Below, piece after piece: positions 1 through 5,965 of a stretch of 10,317 nt of DNA. The translations under genes and the position numbers were made by a program. The notes below the pieces were generated by a model. It made no database searches. It worked only from the letters and a program-made list of their open reading frames with translations, and was not told the origin of the DNA. The DNA is from an uncultured Clostridia bacterium. GTDB lineage: Bacteria > Bacillota > Clostridia > Christensenellales > UBA1242. The stretch is taken from assembly GCA_946610655.1 (NCBI GenBank), contig CAMOCH010000030.1, forward strand, positions 1-10,317, given 5' to 3'. Numbering within the stretch: the first letter of the stretch is position 1; each line of letters opens with the position of its first letter.

Positions 1-533
1 CTATCTCTTAGTGGGCTCGCAAGAGTTCCTGCTTTTGTGGTTGCACCAATTAATGTAAATTTTGGAAGATTTATTCTCATGCTTCTTGCAGATGGGCCTT
101 TACCTATCATAAAGTCAAGAGCATAATCTTCCATTGCAGGATACAAAATTTCTTCAACATTATGATTAAGTCTGTGAATTTCATCAATAAACAAAACATC
201 ATTTTCGTTGAGATTTGTAAGAAGTGCAACAAGGTCTGATGGCTTTTCAATTGCTGGTCCACTTGTTATTTTTATTTGAACACCAAGTTCATTTGCAATA
301 ACACTGGCAAGTGTTGTTTTTCCAAGCCCAGGAGGTCCATACAAAAGGCAATGGTCCAAAGCTTCGCCTCTTTTTTTTGCTGCTGCAATATAAACCATTA
401 AATTCTCTTTAACTTTGCTTTGTCCAACATATTCATTCATTGTCTTTGGTCTCAGCACATTTTCAACAGCTTCGTCCTCATCAATTTTTGAACTTGTTAT
501 AAAGCGTTCATCAAATTCTTCGTCTTCAAACAT
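1..533 (-). CDS. ruvB: RuvB, Holliday junction branch-migration ATPase (N-terminal part, cut by window edge)
   Basis: RuvB is the hexameric AAA+ motor that, with RuvA, drives branch migration of Holliday junctions in recombinational repair. I translated the 177 residues present. Walker A GPPGLGKT is at residues 66-73, Walker B LFIDEIH at 114-120, the family signature IGKGPSARS at about 143-151, and the sensor-1 region IGATTKAG at 162-169. The reading ends at SPLRD, so the arginine-finger residue of the PLRDRFG motif is the codon split by the edge. The rest of the large and small ATPase domains and the winged helix lie outside the window. The ATG start at 533 has an AAGGA ribosome binding site 7 nt upstream and lies 10 nt after the ruvA stop, so it is the third gene of ruvC-ruvA-ruvB. 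The acidic N-terminal extension (about 25 residues rich in D and E) is typical of Clostridia-like RuvB. Identity is secure. Confidence 0.97.
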   Translation of the reverse strand, partial: MFEDEEFDERFITSSKIDEDEAVENVLRPKTMNEYVGQSKVKENLMVYIAAAKKRGEALDHCLLYGPPGLGKTTLASVIANELGVQIKITSGPAIEKPSDLVALLTNLNENDVLFIDEIHRLNHNVEEILYPAMEDYALDFMIGKGPSARSMRINLPKFTLIGATTKAGTLASPLRD

Positions 534-543
534 AATTTATTCC

Positions 544-1128
544 TTATAATTTTGTTAATGCAACTTTAACAATGTCTTCTGCACTCATATTTTCTTTGTA
601 AGCAGCTTTAACTGCATTGGTTGCATCCGTTTTATTAACTCCAAGAAGCACCAAAGTTTCAATGGCATCTGTCATTTGTGGGTTGATACTAGCAATAATT
701 TGCGCACTAGATGAAATTTCTGCTTCAACGCCAAGTTTATCTCTAAGTTCCAATATAATTCTTTCGGCAGTCTTTTTGCCAAGACCTTTAATGCTAGAAA
801 GAAGTTTTACATTTCCTGTTGATATTGCAGAAGCAAGCGATTGTGTTGTCATTCCACTCAAAATGCTCATTGCAACTTTTGGACCAACTCCAGAAACAGA
901 AATCAAATTTAAAAATAATGATTTTTCTTGTGCGTTTTCAAAACCAAAAAGACGCATTTCATCTTCTCTAACATATAAATATGTTAAAAGTGTTATAGCT
1001 TCAGTTGAAGAAGCAAGTTTATATACAGTATTTGTGCTTGCAACTACTTCAAAAGCCATCATTCCATTTGAAATGCTGAGTGTATTTTCATCAATCATTT
1101 TTGGTTTGCCTGTTACTGAATAAATCAT
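544..1128 (-). CDS. ruvA: RuvA, Holliday junction DNA-binding subunit
   Basis: RuvA tetramers clamp the four-way junction and load RuvB. The 194-residue length is normal. The N-terminal OB-fold domain covers about residues 1-62. Two helix-hairpin-helix motifs follow, seen as VSGVGPKVA at 78-86 and IKGLGKKTAERI at 113-124; they contact the DNA backbone. A linker rich in S, A and I at about 136-150 leads to the C-terminal domain III (about 151-194, containing LVLLGVNKTDA), which binds RuvB. The ATG start is 2 nt after the ruvC stop, and its GAGGT ribosome binding site lies inside the last codons of ruvC, which suggests translational coupling. The first residues (MIYSVTGKP) diverge from the usual MIxxLxG, but the family fit is clear. 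Confidence 0.97.
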   Translation of the reverse strand: MIYSVTGKPKMIDENTLSISNGMMAFEVVASTNTVYKLASSTEAITLLTYLYVREDEMRLFGFENAQEKSLFLNLISVSGVGPKVAMSILSGMTTQSLASAISTGNVKLLSSIKGLGKKTAERIILELRDKLGVEAEISSSAQIIASINPQMTDAIETLVLLGVNKTDATNAVKAAYKENMSAEDIVKVALTKL

Positions 1129-1130
1129 AA

Positions 1131-1628
1131 TTACCTCATACTTGTGTCAACTAATCTTGTATTTGTTTGTGCGTGAGTGAGTGCTGCAGCAAGTGCATCA
1201 GCAGCATCATCTGGTTTTGGAATACTTTTTAGCCCTAGCATCATCATAGTCATATATTGCACTTGGTGTTTAACTGCCCTTCCATTTCCGGTGAGAGCTT
1301 GTTTTATTTGTAGTGGTGTGTATTCATACAATGCTTTAACTTTTTTTATTGCGTTTTGAATAATAACTCCTCTTGCTTCTGCAACCATAATACCAGTTGT
1401 GATATTTGTGTTAAAGAATAGCTCTTCCACACTAATTGCATCGGGTTTAAATTTATCTATAAGCGCATTAACGCCATCTGCGATAACTTCTAACCTATAT
1501 GGAAATTTCATCTCCTTAGGCGTTGTTATAGCACCATAATCAATAATTTTGCACTTTCCTCTCGAGTCTTTTTCTATCACACCCCAGCCAACAATTGCAT
1601 AGCCTGGGTCAAAGCCTAAAATTATCAT
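1131..1628 (-). CDS. ruvC: RuvC, Holliday junction resolvase (endodeoxyribonuclease)
   Basis: RuvC is the dimeric RNase-H-fold nuclease that cuts Holliday junctions symmetrically after RuvAB branch migration. The four acidic catalytic positions can be placed: D7 in GFDPG, a glutamate in VEELFF (E68, possibly E69), and D141 and D144 in PDDAADALA. The basic TGNGRAVKHQVQ segment at about 113-124 matches the family's DNA-binding region. I chose the ATG at 1628 (165 residues) rather than the in-frame GTG at 1634. A GGAG sits 5 nt before the ATG, and the GTG overlaps that GGAG. First gene of the ruvCAB operon, behind a sigma-A-type promoter. Bacilli generally lack RuvC and use RecU, so its presence favours a clostridial lineage. 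Confidence 0.97.
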   Translation of the reverse strand: MIILGFDPGYAIVGWGVIEKDSRGKCKIIDYGAITTPKEMKFPYRLEVIADGVNALIDKFKPDAISVEELFFNTNITTGIMVAEARGVIIQNAIKKVKALYEYTPLQIKQALTGNGRAVKHQVQYMTMMMLGLKSIPKPDDAADALAAALTHAQTNTRLVDTSMR

Positions 1629-1633
1629 ACACA

Positions 1634-1637
1634 CTCC
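1634..1637 (-). promoter_or_regulatory. Shine-Dalgarno of ruvC (decides the start)
   Basis: Minus-strand GGAG followed by TGTGT and then ATG at 1628. The longer GTG-initiated reading begins inside this GGAG, so the ribosome binding site supports the ATG. Confidence 0.8.
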
Positions 1638-1649
1638 AATTACTTACTT

Positions 1650-1679
1650 ATAATAAAACAAAAGTTTGATAATTGTCAA
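1650..1679 (-). promoter_or_regulatory. Sigma-A-type promoter of ruvC-ruvA-ruvB
   Basis: The -35 box TTGACA (1674-1679) is a perfect consensus. It is followed by an 18-nt spacer and a -10 box TATTAT (1650-1655, 5 of 6 matches). Predicted transcription start is near 1643, giving a leader of about 15 nt that carries the ruvC GGAG. It lies just after the terminator of the upstream glycosyltransferase, so the ruv operon looks independently transcribed. No SOS (LexA) box of the GAAC-N4-GTTC type overlaps it. Confidence 0.8.
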
Positions 1680-1701
1680 ATAATAATTTTGTTATATAAA
1701 T

Positions 1702-1728
1702 AAAAAGTAAGCACGTGGCCTACTTTTT
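1702..1728 (-). terminator. Intrinsic terminator of the glycosyltransferase gene
   Basis: Minus-strand hairpin with 11-bp arms (1718-1728 and 1702-1712, one G-U pair) and a 5-nt loop. The U-run forms part of the 3' arm and continues as ATTTAT. The 5' arm overlaps the TAG stop of the glycosyltransferase gene. The outer arm is A5/T5, so it may work on either strand, but no plus-strand gene ends here. Confidence 0.75.
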
Positions 1729-2976
1729 AGAATTTGTATGATCAATTTTTGTCCATTTAACATCTTTTGCAAACAATGTTTTTACATAGATTGGCAAATA
1801 ATCAAAATAGAAGAATGGAACTGTAAAAAATGCCTGAATTTTTTGTCCAACTGTCATATGTAATTTTTCATTATCTGAAATCATTGCAAAAAGTGTCCAA
1901 AAACAAATTGTAAGGTAAAATAATGCTGTTCCCACTATTCCACCAACAAGTGCCCAAATCCAAATAGGATTTGATAAGCACGCAAGCACTATTGCAGCAA
2001 TAAATGAATACAATATGAACAATATAAATGTAACAAGAATTGCTATTGCAGGAAAAAGTGAAAATAACGAATCAAACTTGTAAATGCCATCATTATATTT
2101 ACACTTTGTTTTTAAAAATTGTTTATAATATTTTTTGTTAGTTTGGTGATGACCTTTAACCCAACGCATTCTCTGATTAAAACCAGCTTTTCTGTTGTTT
2201 GGTTGAACATCATAAACAAGAGCATATTCATAATAAAAAGTTTTAAAATTGTTTAAATTACAAATATATGTTATATCAAGGTCTTCAGTTAAACTCATTT
2301 CTGGCCATTCTCCATGCCAAAAATCTTCAATTAAAGTTTTGCTAATAAGAAGTGGGCTGCCTTGAACAATAATATTTTTACCATTTTCACTTCTGCATTT
2401 ATTATTAAGAGTGTTCAAAAAAGTCCAAGTAAGAGTGCTTCCTGCACTAATAGCATTTCCTGATGGATATGTGCTTATTCTTCCACCAAGAACCAAATCA
2501 TTTCCTGCACAAAGAGCATTGTGCATGTTCTCAACAAAATCATCAAACAAAATATTATCGGCATCAATGATGAAATATCCATCATATCTTTTCCCTTGGT
2601 CATATAAGTCTTTAGTTATAATTTTAAGAGCCCCGGCTTTGCTGCCTGGTTTTTTTGGCAAAACATAACATGTAGTATTTTTATACTCTTTGCAAATTTC
2701 AATTGTTGGGTCATCATTATCTTCAACAATAATATATGTCGTTAAGTTTTCTTGTTTATATGTTTGTTTTTTTATACTATCAAGAATTCCACGAATAACC
2801 TTGCTTTCATCACGAGCAGGAACAAATATTGCATAATTTTTGTTTTGCTCTGCAGAAGGCAAAACTTTTTGTTTTCTTCTACCATATTTCCAAAAATGTA
2901 TTTTATATGAATATGCTAACATAAACATTATTAAAGCACCTGCAAAAACGCAGACTGATATTTGATAAAAATTCAT
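1720..2976 (-). CDS. Membrane-bound family 2 glycosyltransferase (processive-type GT-A)
   Basis: Predicted inner-membrane glycosyltransferase of the GT2 family, 418 residues. An N-terminal membrane segment (about 5-25) precedes a cytosolic GT-A domain. That domain starts at NYAIFVPARDE (47-57), carries the nucleotide-sugar and metal-binding DAD at 138-140, the acceptor-site TED at 230-232, and the Q-x-x-R-W motif QRMRW at 268-272. The D, DxD, TED, QxxRW pattern is that of chitin/hyaluronan/cellulose synthases and PgaC-like enzymes, so polysaccharide or glycolipid synthesis is likely. Two strong membrane helices (about 308-335 and 340-365) and a hydrophobic region at about 381-400 follow. It has its own promoter and terminator and no neighbouring polysaccharide genes, so sugar donor and product cannot be deduced. 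The start at 2976 is the only good ATG; the nearest AGGA is about 11 nt upstream, a weak ribosome binding site. Confidence 0.88.
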   Translation of the reverse strand: MNFYQISVCVFAGALIMFMLAYSYKIHFWKYGRRKQKVLPSAEQNKNYAIFVPARDESKVIRGILDSIKKQTYKQENLTTYIIVEDNDDPTIEICKEYKNTTCYVLPKKPGSKAGALKIITKDLYDQGKRYDGYFIIDADNILFDDFVENMHNALCAGNDLVLGGRISTYPSGNAISAGSTLTWTFLNTLNNKCRSENGKNIIVQGSPLLISKTLIEDFWHGEWPEMSLTEDLDITYICNLNNFKTFYYEYALVYDVQPNNRKAGFNQRMRWVKGHHQTNKKYYKQFLKTKCKYNDGIYKFDSLFSLFPAIAILVTFILFILYSFIAAIVLACLSNPIWIWALVGGIVGTALFYLTICFWTLFAMISDNEKLHMTVGQKIQAFFTVPFFYFDYLPIYVKTLFAKDVKWTKIDHTNSKK

Positions 2977-3010
2977 AAAATTAAAGTCCTAATCCTTTGT
3001 TAAATTTTGT

Positions 3011-3046
3011 GTGTAACGTGCTCATTATATCAATTTTGTGTTACAC
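3011..3046. repeat. Inverted repeat flanking the glycosyltransferase -10 box (candidate operator)
   Basis: GTGTAAC at 3011-3017 and its exact complement GTTACAC at 3040-3046, separated by 22 nt. The right arm lies inside a 9-nt palindrome, GTGTTACAC (3038-3046). The -10 box (3024-3029) lies between the arms and the right arm fills the promoter spacer, a suitable position for a repressor. No regulator is identified. Confidence 0.45.
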
Positions 3047-3053
3047 TTGGCAA
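3024..3053 (-). promoter_or_regulatory. Promoter of the glycosyltransferase gene
   Basis: -35 TTGCCA (3048-3053, 4 of 6 matches), 18-nt spacer, -10 TATAAT (3024-3029, perfect). Predicted start near 3017, giving a leader of about 40 nt before the ATG at 2976. It sits directly downstream of the yebC terminator, making the glycosyltransferase a single-gene unit. Confidence 0.7.
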
Positions 3054-3064
3054 CTAAAAAGCAT

Positions 3065-3091
3065 AAAAAAAGACCATAAGCTTGGTCTTTT
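3065..3091 (-). terminator. Strong intrinsic terminator after yebC
   Basis: Minus-strand 9-bp stem AAAAGACCA / TGGTCTTTT (arms 3083-3091 and 3068-3076) with a 6-nt loop, running into seven T. It begins 5 nt after the yebC stop and closes the trmH-like/yebC transcription unit. Confidence 0.88.
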
Positions 3092-3095
3092 ATTA

Positions 3096-3827
3096 TTATT
3101 CAGCATCAAAAAGCTCTGCGCTAGTGTAAACTTCTTGAACATCATCAAGGTCTTCAAGAGCATCAATAAGTCTTTGAATTTTGGCACTTCCTTCTTCTGA
3201 AAGAGTTGTTGGGTTTGTTGGAATATAAACAACTTCACTTGAAAGAACTTTAATGCCTTGTTCTTCAAAAGCTTTTGTAAGAGTATGAAGTTTATCTGGC
3301 CCTGCAAAAACCACAAAAGAATCATCTTCTGTTTGAATGTCGTCAGCACCATTATCAAGTCCAATCATCATAATCTCGTCTTCATCATGTCCTGTTTTGT
3401 CCAAAACAATAACAGCTTGATGATTAAACATAAAAGTTACGCTTCCTGTTGTTCCCAAACTTCCACCATGTTTATCAAAAAGGTGACGAACATCTGCAGC
3501 AGTTCTGTTTCTGTTATCTGTTAAGCATTCAACAATAAATGCAATACCTTCTGCACCATAACCTTCATATGTTATTGCATCGTAGTTTTGAGCAGATGTT
3601 TCACCCATTGCTTTTTTAATGCTACGAGTAATGTTATCGTTTGGCATATTGTTTTGTTTTGCTTTTTGGATAACATCATAAAGTCTGCTGTTTGTGTTAG
3701 GGTCTCCACCACCAAGTTTAACTGCAACAGCAATTTCTCTACCAATTTTGGTAAAGATTTTTCCTCTTTGTGCATCTACTTTACTTTTTGTGGCTTGAAT
3801 GTTATGCCACTTGCTATGTCCACTCAT
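3096..3827 (-). CDS. yebC: YebC/PmpR family (TACO1-like) protein
   Basis: Full-length member (243 residues; family about 240) of the conserved YebC family. The signature start MSGHSKWHNI, KVDAQRGKIFTKIGREI and the NMPNDNITRSIKKA block are present, as are YEGYGAEGIAFIVECLTDNRNRTA and GGSLGTTGSVTFMF. Some members were described as DNA-binding regulators (PmpR). More recent work on YebC proteins and mitochondrial TACO1 indicates a ribosome-associated role in translating difficult sequences such as proline runs. That role suits this translation-gene neighbourhood, but nothing in the sequence decides between the two. An AGGAG ribosome binding site lies 6 nt before the ATG. The start is 16 nt after the stop of the methyltransferase gene with no terminator between, so the two are probably cotranscribed. 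In many bacteria yebC directly precedes ruvC; here a glycosyltransferase unit separates them. Confidence 0.95.
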   Translation of the reverse strand: MSGHSKWHNIQATKSKVDAQRGKIFTKIGREIAVAVKLGGGDPNTNSRLYDVIQKAKQNNMPNDNITRSIKKAMGETSAQNYDAITYEGYGAEGIAFIVECLTDNRNRTAADVRHLFDKHGGSLGTTGSVTFMFNHQAVIVLDKTGHDEDEIMMIGLDNGADDIQTEDDSFVVFAGPDKLHTLTKAFEEQGIKVLSSEVVYIPTNPTTLSEEGSAKIQRLIDALEDLDDVQEVYTSAELFDAE

Positions 3828-3843
3828 TATATACTCCTAATTA

Positions 3844-4602
3844 TTAAATATTTTCGCCTTCTAACAAATACATAAGCACGCTTGCTGAAACACCGGCATT
3901 TAAGCTTTCAACATCTGCTTTCATTGGAATTTTGATAAGTGTTCCATAATTTTTAAATTCATCACAAACACCTTGTCCTTCATTTCCAACAACAATCATG
4001 TAATTGCTTAAATTTTCCATACCAATCACATTTTGTCCATGCATATCTGCCACAAGCATTCTAATATTATGTTTGTTTGCTAGTTTGATTATTTCATCTG
4101 TTGTTGCTGGATAAATATTAACTCCAAGGACTGTTCCAACACTGCTACGAACAACTTTTGGTGAAAATACATCAACGCAATCTATAACAAAAATATCATT
4201 AAATCCCGTTGCTTTTGCTGTTCGTATTATTGTACCCATATTGCCTGGGTCTGCAATTCTATCCAAAACCAACAATTTGTTTGAATTATTGTGCTTATAT
4301 TCTTTTACTGGAGGAATTTCTATTTCGGCAATAATACCCTGGGGGGTTTGGGTATCAGACAATGTTTTAAACACACTATTTGATAAAATCAAACAATCAA
4401 AATTATTAATTATATCGCTAAATTCATCAATCTTTTGTTCGTTAATAAAAATATTGATTATGTTTAATTTTTTGTTTATTGCCTCGCAAACAAGTTTTTT
4501 ACCTTCAAGCAAAAAGTGACCATAAAACTTGCGATATTTCTTTTCTAAAAGACTTCTCGCCTGTTTTACTGCTTGATTGTTATTACTTGTGATAATCTCC
4601 AC
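3844..4602 (-). CDS. SpoU/TrmH-family RNA 2'-O-methyltransferase
   Basis: SPOUT-class methyltransferase, probably acting on 23S rRNA with S-adenosylmethionine. The N-terminal substrate-binding part (about 1-100) contains GHFLLEGKKLVCEA. The knotted catalytic domain shows the three SpoU motifs: NMGTIIRTA at 121-129 (with the catalytic-type Arg and Asn), VVGNEGQG at 204-211, and IPMKADVESLNAGVSAS at 225-241. I prefer the GTG at 4602 (252 residues). The frame can be extended to a TTG at 4614, but the TTG overlaps the GGAGG that sits 5 nt before the GTG. The gene resembles Bacillus YsgA and its relatives, one of which was reported to methylate the 23S A-loop. The exact target nucleotide is not readable here, so no symbol is given. 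It follows rplT and probably depends on read-through of the rplT terminator. Confidence 0.9.
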   Translation of the reverse strand: MEIITSNNNQAVKQARSLLEKKYRKFYGHFLLEGKKLVCEAINKKLNIINIFINEQKIDEFSDIINNFDCLILSNSVFKTLSDTQTPQGIIAEIEIPPVKEYKHNNSNKLLVLDRIADPGNMGTIIRTAKATGFNDIFVIDCVDVFSPKVVRSSVGTVLGVNIYPATTDEIIKLANKHNIRMLVADMHGQNVIGMENLSNYMIVVGNEGQGVCDEFKNYGTLIKIPMKADVESLNAGVSASVLMYLLEGENI

Positions 4603-4607
4603 ATCTT

Positions 4608-4612
4608 CCTCC
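4608..4612 (-). promoter_or_regulatory. Shine-Dalgarno of the trmH-like gene (decides the start)
   Basis: Minus-strand GGAGG, then AAGAT, then GTG at 4602. The in-frame TTG at 4614-4612 overlaps its first G and has no ribosome binding site of its own, so the shorter GTG-initiated protein is favoured. Confidence 0.7.
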
Positions 4613-4615
4613 AAA

Positions 4616-4641
4616 CTAAAAATACCTCAGAAAGAGGTATT
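4616..4641 (-). terminator. Modest intrinsic terminator after rplT
   Basis: Perfect 8-bp stem AATACCTC / GAGGTATT (arms 4634-4641 and 4621-4628), 5-nt loop, then a short T-run ending in TTTTTAG. It starts 5 nt after the rplT stop. The A/U-rich stem and short U-run suggest incomplete termination. Its T-run ends only 3 nt before the GGAGG of the next gene, leaving no room for a promoter. Confidence 0.75.
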
Positions 4642-4646
4642 AAAAG

Positions 4647-5006
4647 TTATGCATTTTTTAAAGCAGTTTTTGCTGTTTCGCAAAGTTTTGCAAAAGCTTC
4701 TTTATCAGAAACACTAAGTTCTGCAAGAACTTTTCTGTTTAAATCAATGTTTGCAAGTTTTAATCCATGCATAAGTTTGCTATAAGAAAGTTCGTAAGCT
4801 CTTGCTGCTGCATTAATACGAGCAATCCAAAGTTTACGGAAATCTCTTTTCTTATTTTTTCTACCAATAAATGCAAATTGTTCGCTACGCATAACAGCTT
4901 CACGAGCTACTCTAAATAATTTGCTTTTTGAGCCCCAATAACCTTTTGAAGCTTTTCTAATTTTTACTCTTTTTTTGTTTGCATTAACGCCACGTTTAAT
5001 TCTCAT
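4647..5006 (-). CDS. rplT: Ribosomal protein L20 (bL20)
   Basis: Complete L20, 119 residues (family about 115-120). L20 is an early-assembly protein of the 50S subunit that binds 23S rRNA. Recognisable blocks are KASKGYWGSKSKLFRVAREAVMRS, then RKNKKRDFRKLWIARINAAAR, LSYSKLMHGLKLANIDLNRKVL and the final ELSVSDKEAF. The start lacks the usual MA and begins MRIKRG. An AGGAGG ribosome binding site is 8 nt upstream. The gene follows rpmI after 15 nt in the conserved infC-rpmI-rplT operon. In Bacillus and relatives L20 represses its own operon by binding the infC leader; the leader here has a structure compatible with that. Confidence 0.98.
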   Translation of the reverse strand: MRIKRGVNANKKRVKIRKASKGYWGSKSKLFRVAREAVMRSEQFAFIGRKNKKRDFRKLWIARINAAARAYELSYSKLMHGLKLANIDLNRKVLAELSVSDKEAFAKLCETAKTALKNA

Positions 5007-5021
5007 TGTTTCTTCCTCCTA

Positions 5022-5222
5022 TTAACCTTGTTGTCCCACTAATTTTTTGATTGTTTTAGCTTGGGTTTCAGAAACATATGTGGTTCCTCTAGAATTTCTC
5101 TTCATTGCTGTTTCTTTGCCTGTAAGCAAGTGTCTGTGGTTTTGTTTTGCTCTTTTAATTTTGCCGCTTTTTGTAACGATGAATCTTTTTTTAGCAGCGC
5201 TGTTTGATTTTTGTTTTGGCAT
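5022..5222 (-). CDS. rpmI: Ribosomal protein L35 (bL35)
   Basis: Complete 66-residue L35, a small very basic 50S protein. It begins MPKQKSNSAAKKRF (family consensus MPKxKTxxxAAKRF) and contains GKIKRAKQNHRHLLTGK, the hallmark central block. It lies between infC (25 nt upstream) and rplT (15 nt downstream). The GGAG ribosome binding site is about 10 nt before the ATG, rather far but in an A-rich spacer. Identity is certain from sequence and context. Confidence 0.98.
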   Translation of the reverse strand: MPKQKSNSAAKKRFIVTKSGKIKRAKQNHRHLLTGKETAMKRNSRGTTYVSETQAKTIKKLVGQQG

Positions 5223-5247
5223 TTTTTTATTCTCCTGTATTAATTAA

Positions 5248-5763
5248 TTATTTTTTGTTTGGTGCAACTATCATGATGATGTTACGACCTTCAACTTTTG
5301 CCTCTTTTTCTTTAACTCCATATTCTGAAATCAAATCAAAAAACGCATTTGTTATTTCAATTCCTTTTGCCCAATATGCTTGTTGACGACCTCTCATCCA
5401 AAGAGCAACTTTAACCTTGTTGCCAGCTTGCAAAAATTTGATTGCATTTTTTGCTTTAACTTGCATATCATGAAGTTCAATAGTCATACTAAGTTGAACT
5501 TCTTTAAGTTCGGTTACTTTTTGATTTTTACGTTGTTCTTTTTCTCTTTTGGCTTTGTCAAATACATATTTTCCATAGTCCATTATTTTGCAAACTGGTG
5601 GAACAGCATTTGGCGAAATTTTAACAAGGTCCAAGCCTTGTTCATCAGCAATAGCATTTGCTTTGCTGCTGCTCATAATGCCAAGTTGTTCTCCGTTTGC
5701 TCCAACAACTCTAACTTCTGGATCGGTTATATTTGAATTGATTTGGTGTTCTTGTTTTGCCAC
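5248..5763 (-). CDS. infC: Translation initiation factor IF-3
   Basis: IF3 binds the 30S subunit, blocks premature 50S joining and checks the start codon and initiator tRNA. 171 residues, the usual length. The N-terminal domain has ITDPEVRVVGANGEQLGIMS and VKISPNAVPPVCKIMDYGKY. A lysine-rich linker (KAKREKEQRKNQK) leads to the C-terminal domain with LSMTIELHDMQVKAKNAIKFL and ending KVEGRNIIMIVAPNKK. One segment departs from the family: the usual RFRGRE block reads WMRGRQ. The start is GTG at 5763 with AGGAG 5 nt upstream. Other infC genes also use rare starts, such as AUU in E. coli, linked to IF3 autocontrol; GTG is milder, and any such control here is inference. First gene of infC-rpmI-rplT, behind a strong promoter and an attenuator leader. 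Confidence 0.98.
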   Translation of the reverse strand: MAKQEHQINSNITDPEVRVVGANGEQLGIMSSSKANAIADEQGLDLVKISPNAVPPVCKIMDYGKYVFDKAKREKEQRKNQKVTELKEVQLSMTIELHDMQVKAKNAIKFLQAGNKVKVALWMRGRQQAYWAKGIEITNAFFDLISEYGVKEKEAKVEGRNIIMIVAPNKK

Positions 5764-5923
5764 ACTCTCTCCTTTTATTTATCTCAAAATTAAAAAATGA
5801 GATATTTTCAAAGGAAAACATCTCACCATCATACACGAATAAATTATTAACGAAAATTTATAAGTTATGACCAACAAAAATTTTTCATTCGGTTGGTGGA
5901 AAAATATTTTCTCTTTTAAAAAC
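5764..5923 (-). ncRNA. infC operon leader with transcription attenuator (L20-leader-like)
   Basis: Untranslated leader of about 160 nt between the promoter and infC. In transcript order it holds: segment d, GAAAATAT (5904-5911); a hairpin closed by ACCAAC/GTTGGT (5892-5897 with 5870-5875); a 7-bp A/U hairpin (5855-5861 with 5839-5845); terminator arm a (5814-5825); terminator arm b (5798-5809) plus six U; and arm c, TGAGATA (5780-5786), just before the ribosome binding site. Segment d is an exact copy of the first 8 nt of arm b, so it can pair with arm a and act as antiterminator. Arm c can pair with b only after read-through. Known biology: L20 represses infC-rpmI-rplT through such a leader in Bacillus. 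Homology to that family was not tested; the assignment rests on layout. Confidence 0.65.
5792..5825 (-). terminator. Intrinsic terminator inside the infC leader (attenuator)
   Basis: 12-bp stem TGAGATGTTTTC / GAAAATATCTCA (arms 5814-5825 and 5798-5809, one G-U) with a 4-nt loop, followed at once by TTTTTT (5792-5797). It lies upstream of the infC start and downstream of its promoter, so it must be conditional if the operon is to be expressed. Confidence 0.85.
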
Positions 5924-5929
5924 GCTTGA

Positions 5930-5958
5930 ATTTTAACATAATAATGCAATGTTGTCAA
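5930..5958 (-). promoter_or_regulatory. Strong sigma-A promoter of infC-rpmI-rplT
   Basis: -35 TTGACA (5953-5958, perfect), 17-nt spacer, -10 TAAAAT (5930-5935, 5 of 6 matches). Predicted start near 5923. The -35 box begins only 7 nt after the thrS stop codon, and no thrS terminator separates them. Confidence 0.88.
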
Positions 5959-5965
5959 CAGTTTT

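Noticed and set aside
617..1123. Plus-strand open frame of 168 codons opposite ruvA
   Set aside because: It mirrors ruvA on the other strand, has no ribosome binding site or family resemblance, and ruvA is unmistakable. A long antisense shadow.
1650..1679. LexA/SOS operator at the ruvC promoter
   Set aside because: Looked for a Firmicutes GAAC-N4-GTTC type box around the promoter and found none.
3041..3364. Minus-strand open frame overlapping the end of yebC in another frame
   Set aside because: Runs through the yebC terminator and out of frame with a clear YebC protein; composition is Q/L/F/K-rich shadow. Not a frameshifted gene, because yebC is intact.
4614..4614. TTG start for the trmH-like gene adding four residues
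   Set aside because: The TTG overlaps the GGAGG ribosome binding site that serves the GTG at 4602.
5380..5736. Plus-strand open frame of 118 codons opposite infC
   Set aside because: Antisense to a well-conserved IF3 gene; the translation is low-complexity F/N/S-rich with no recognisable domain.
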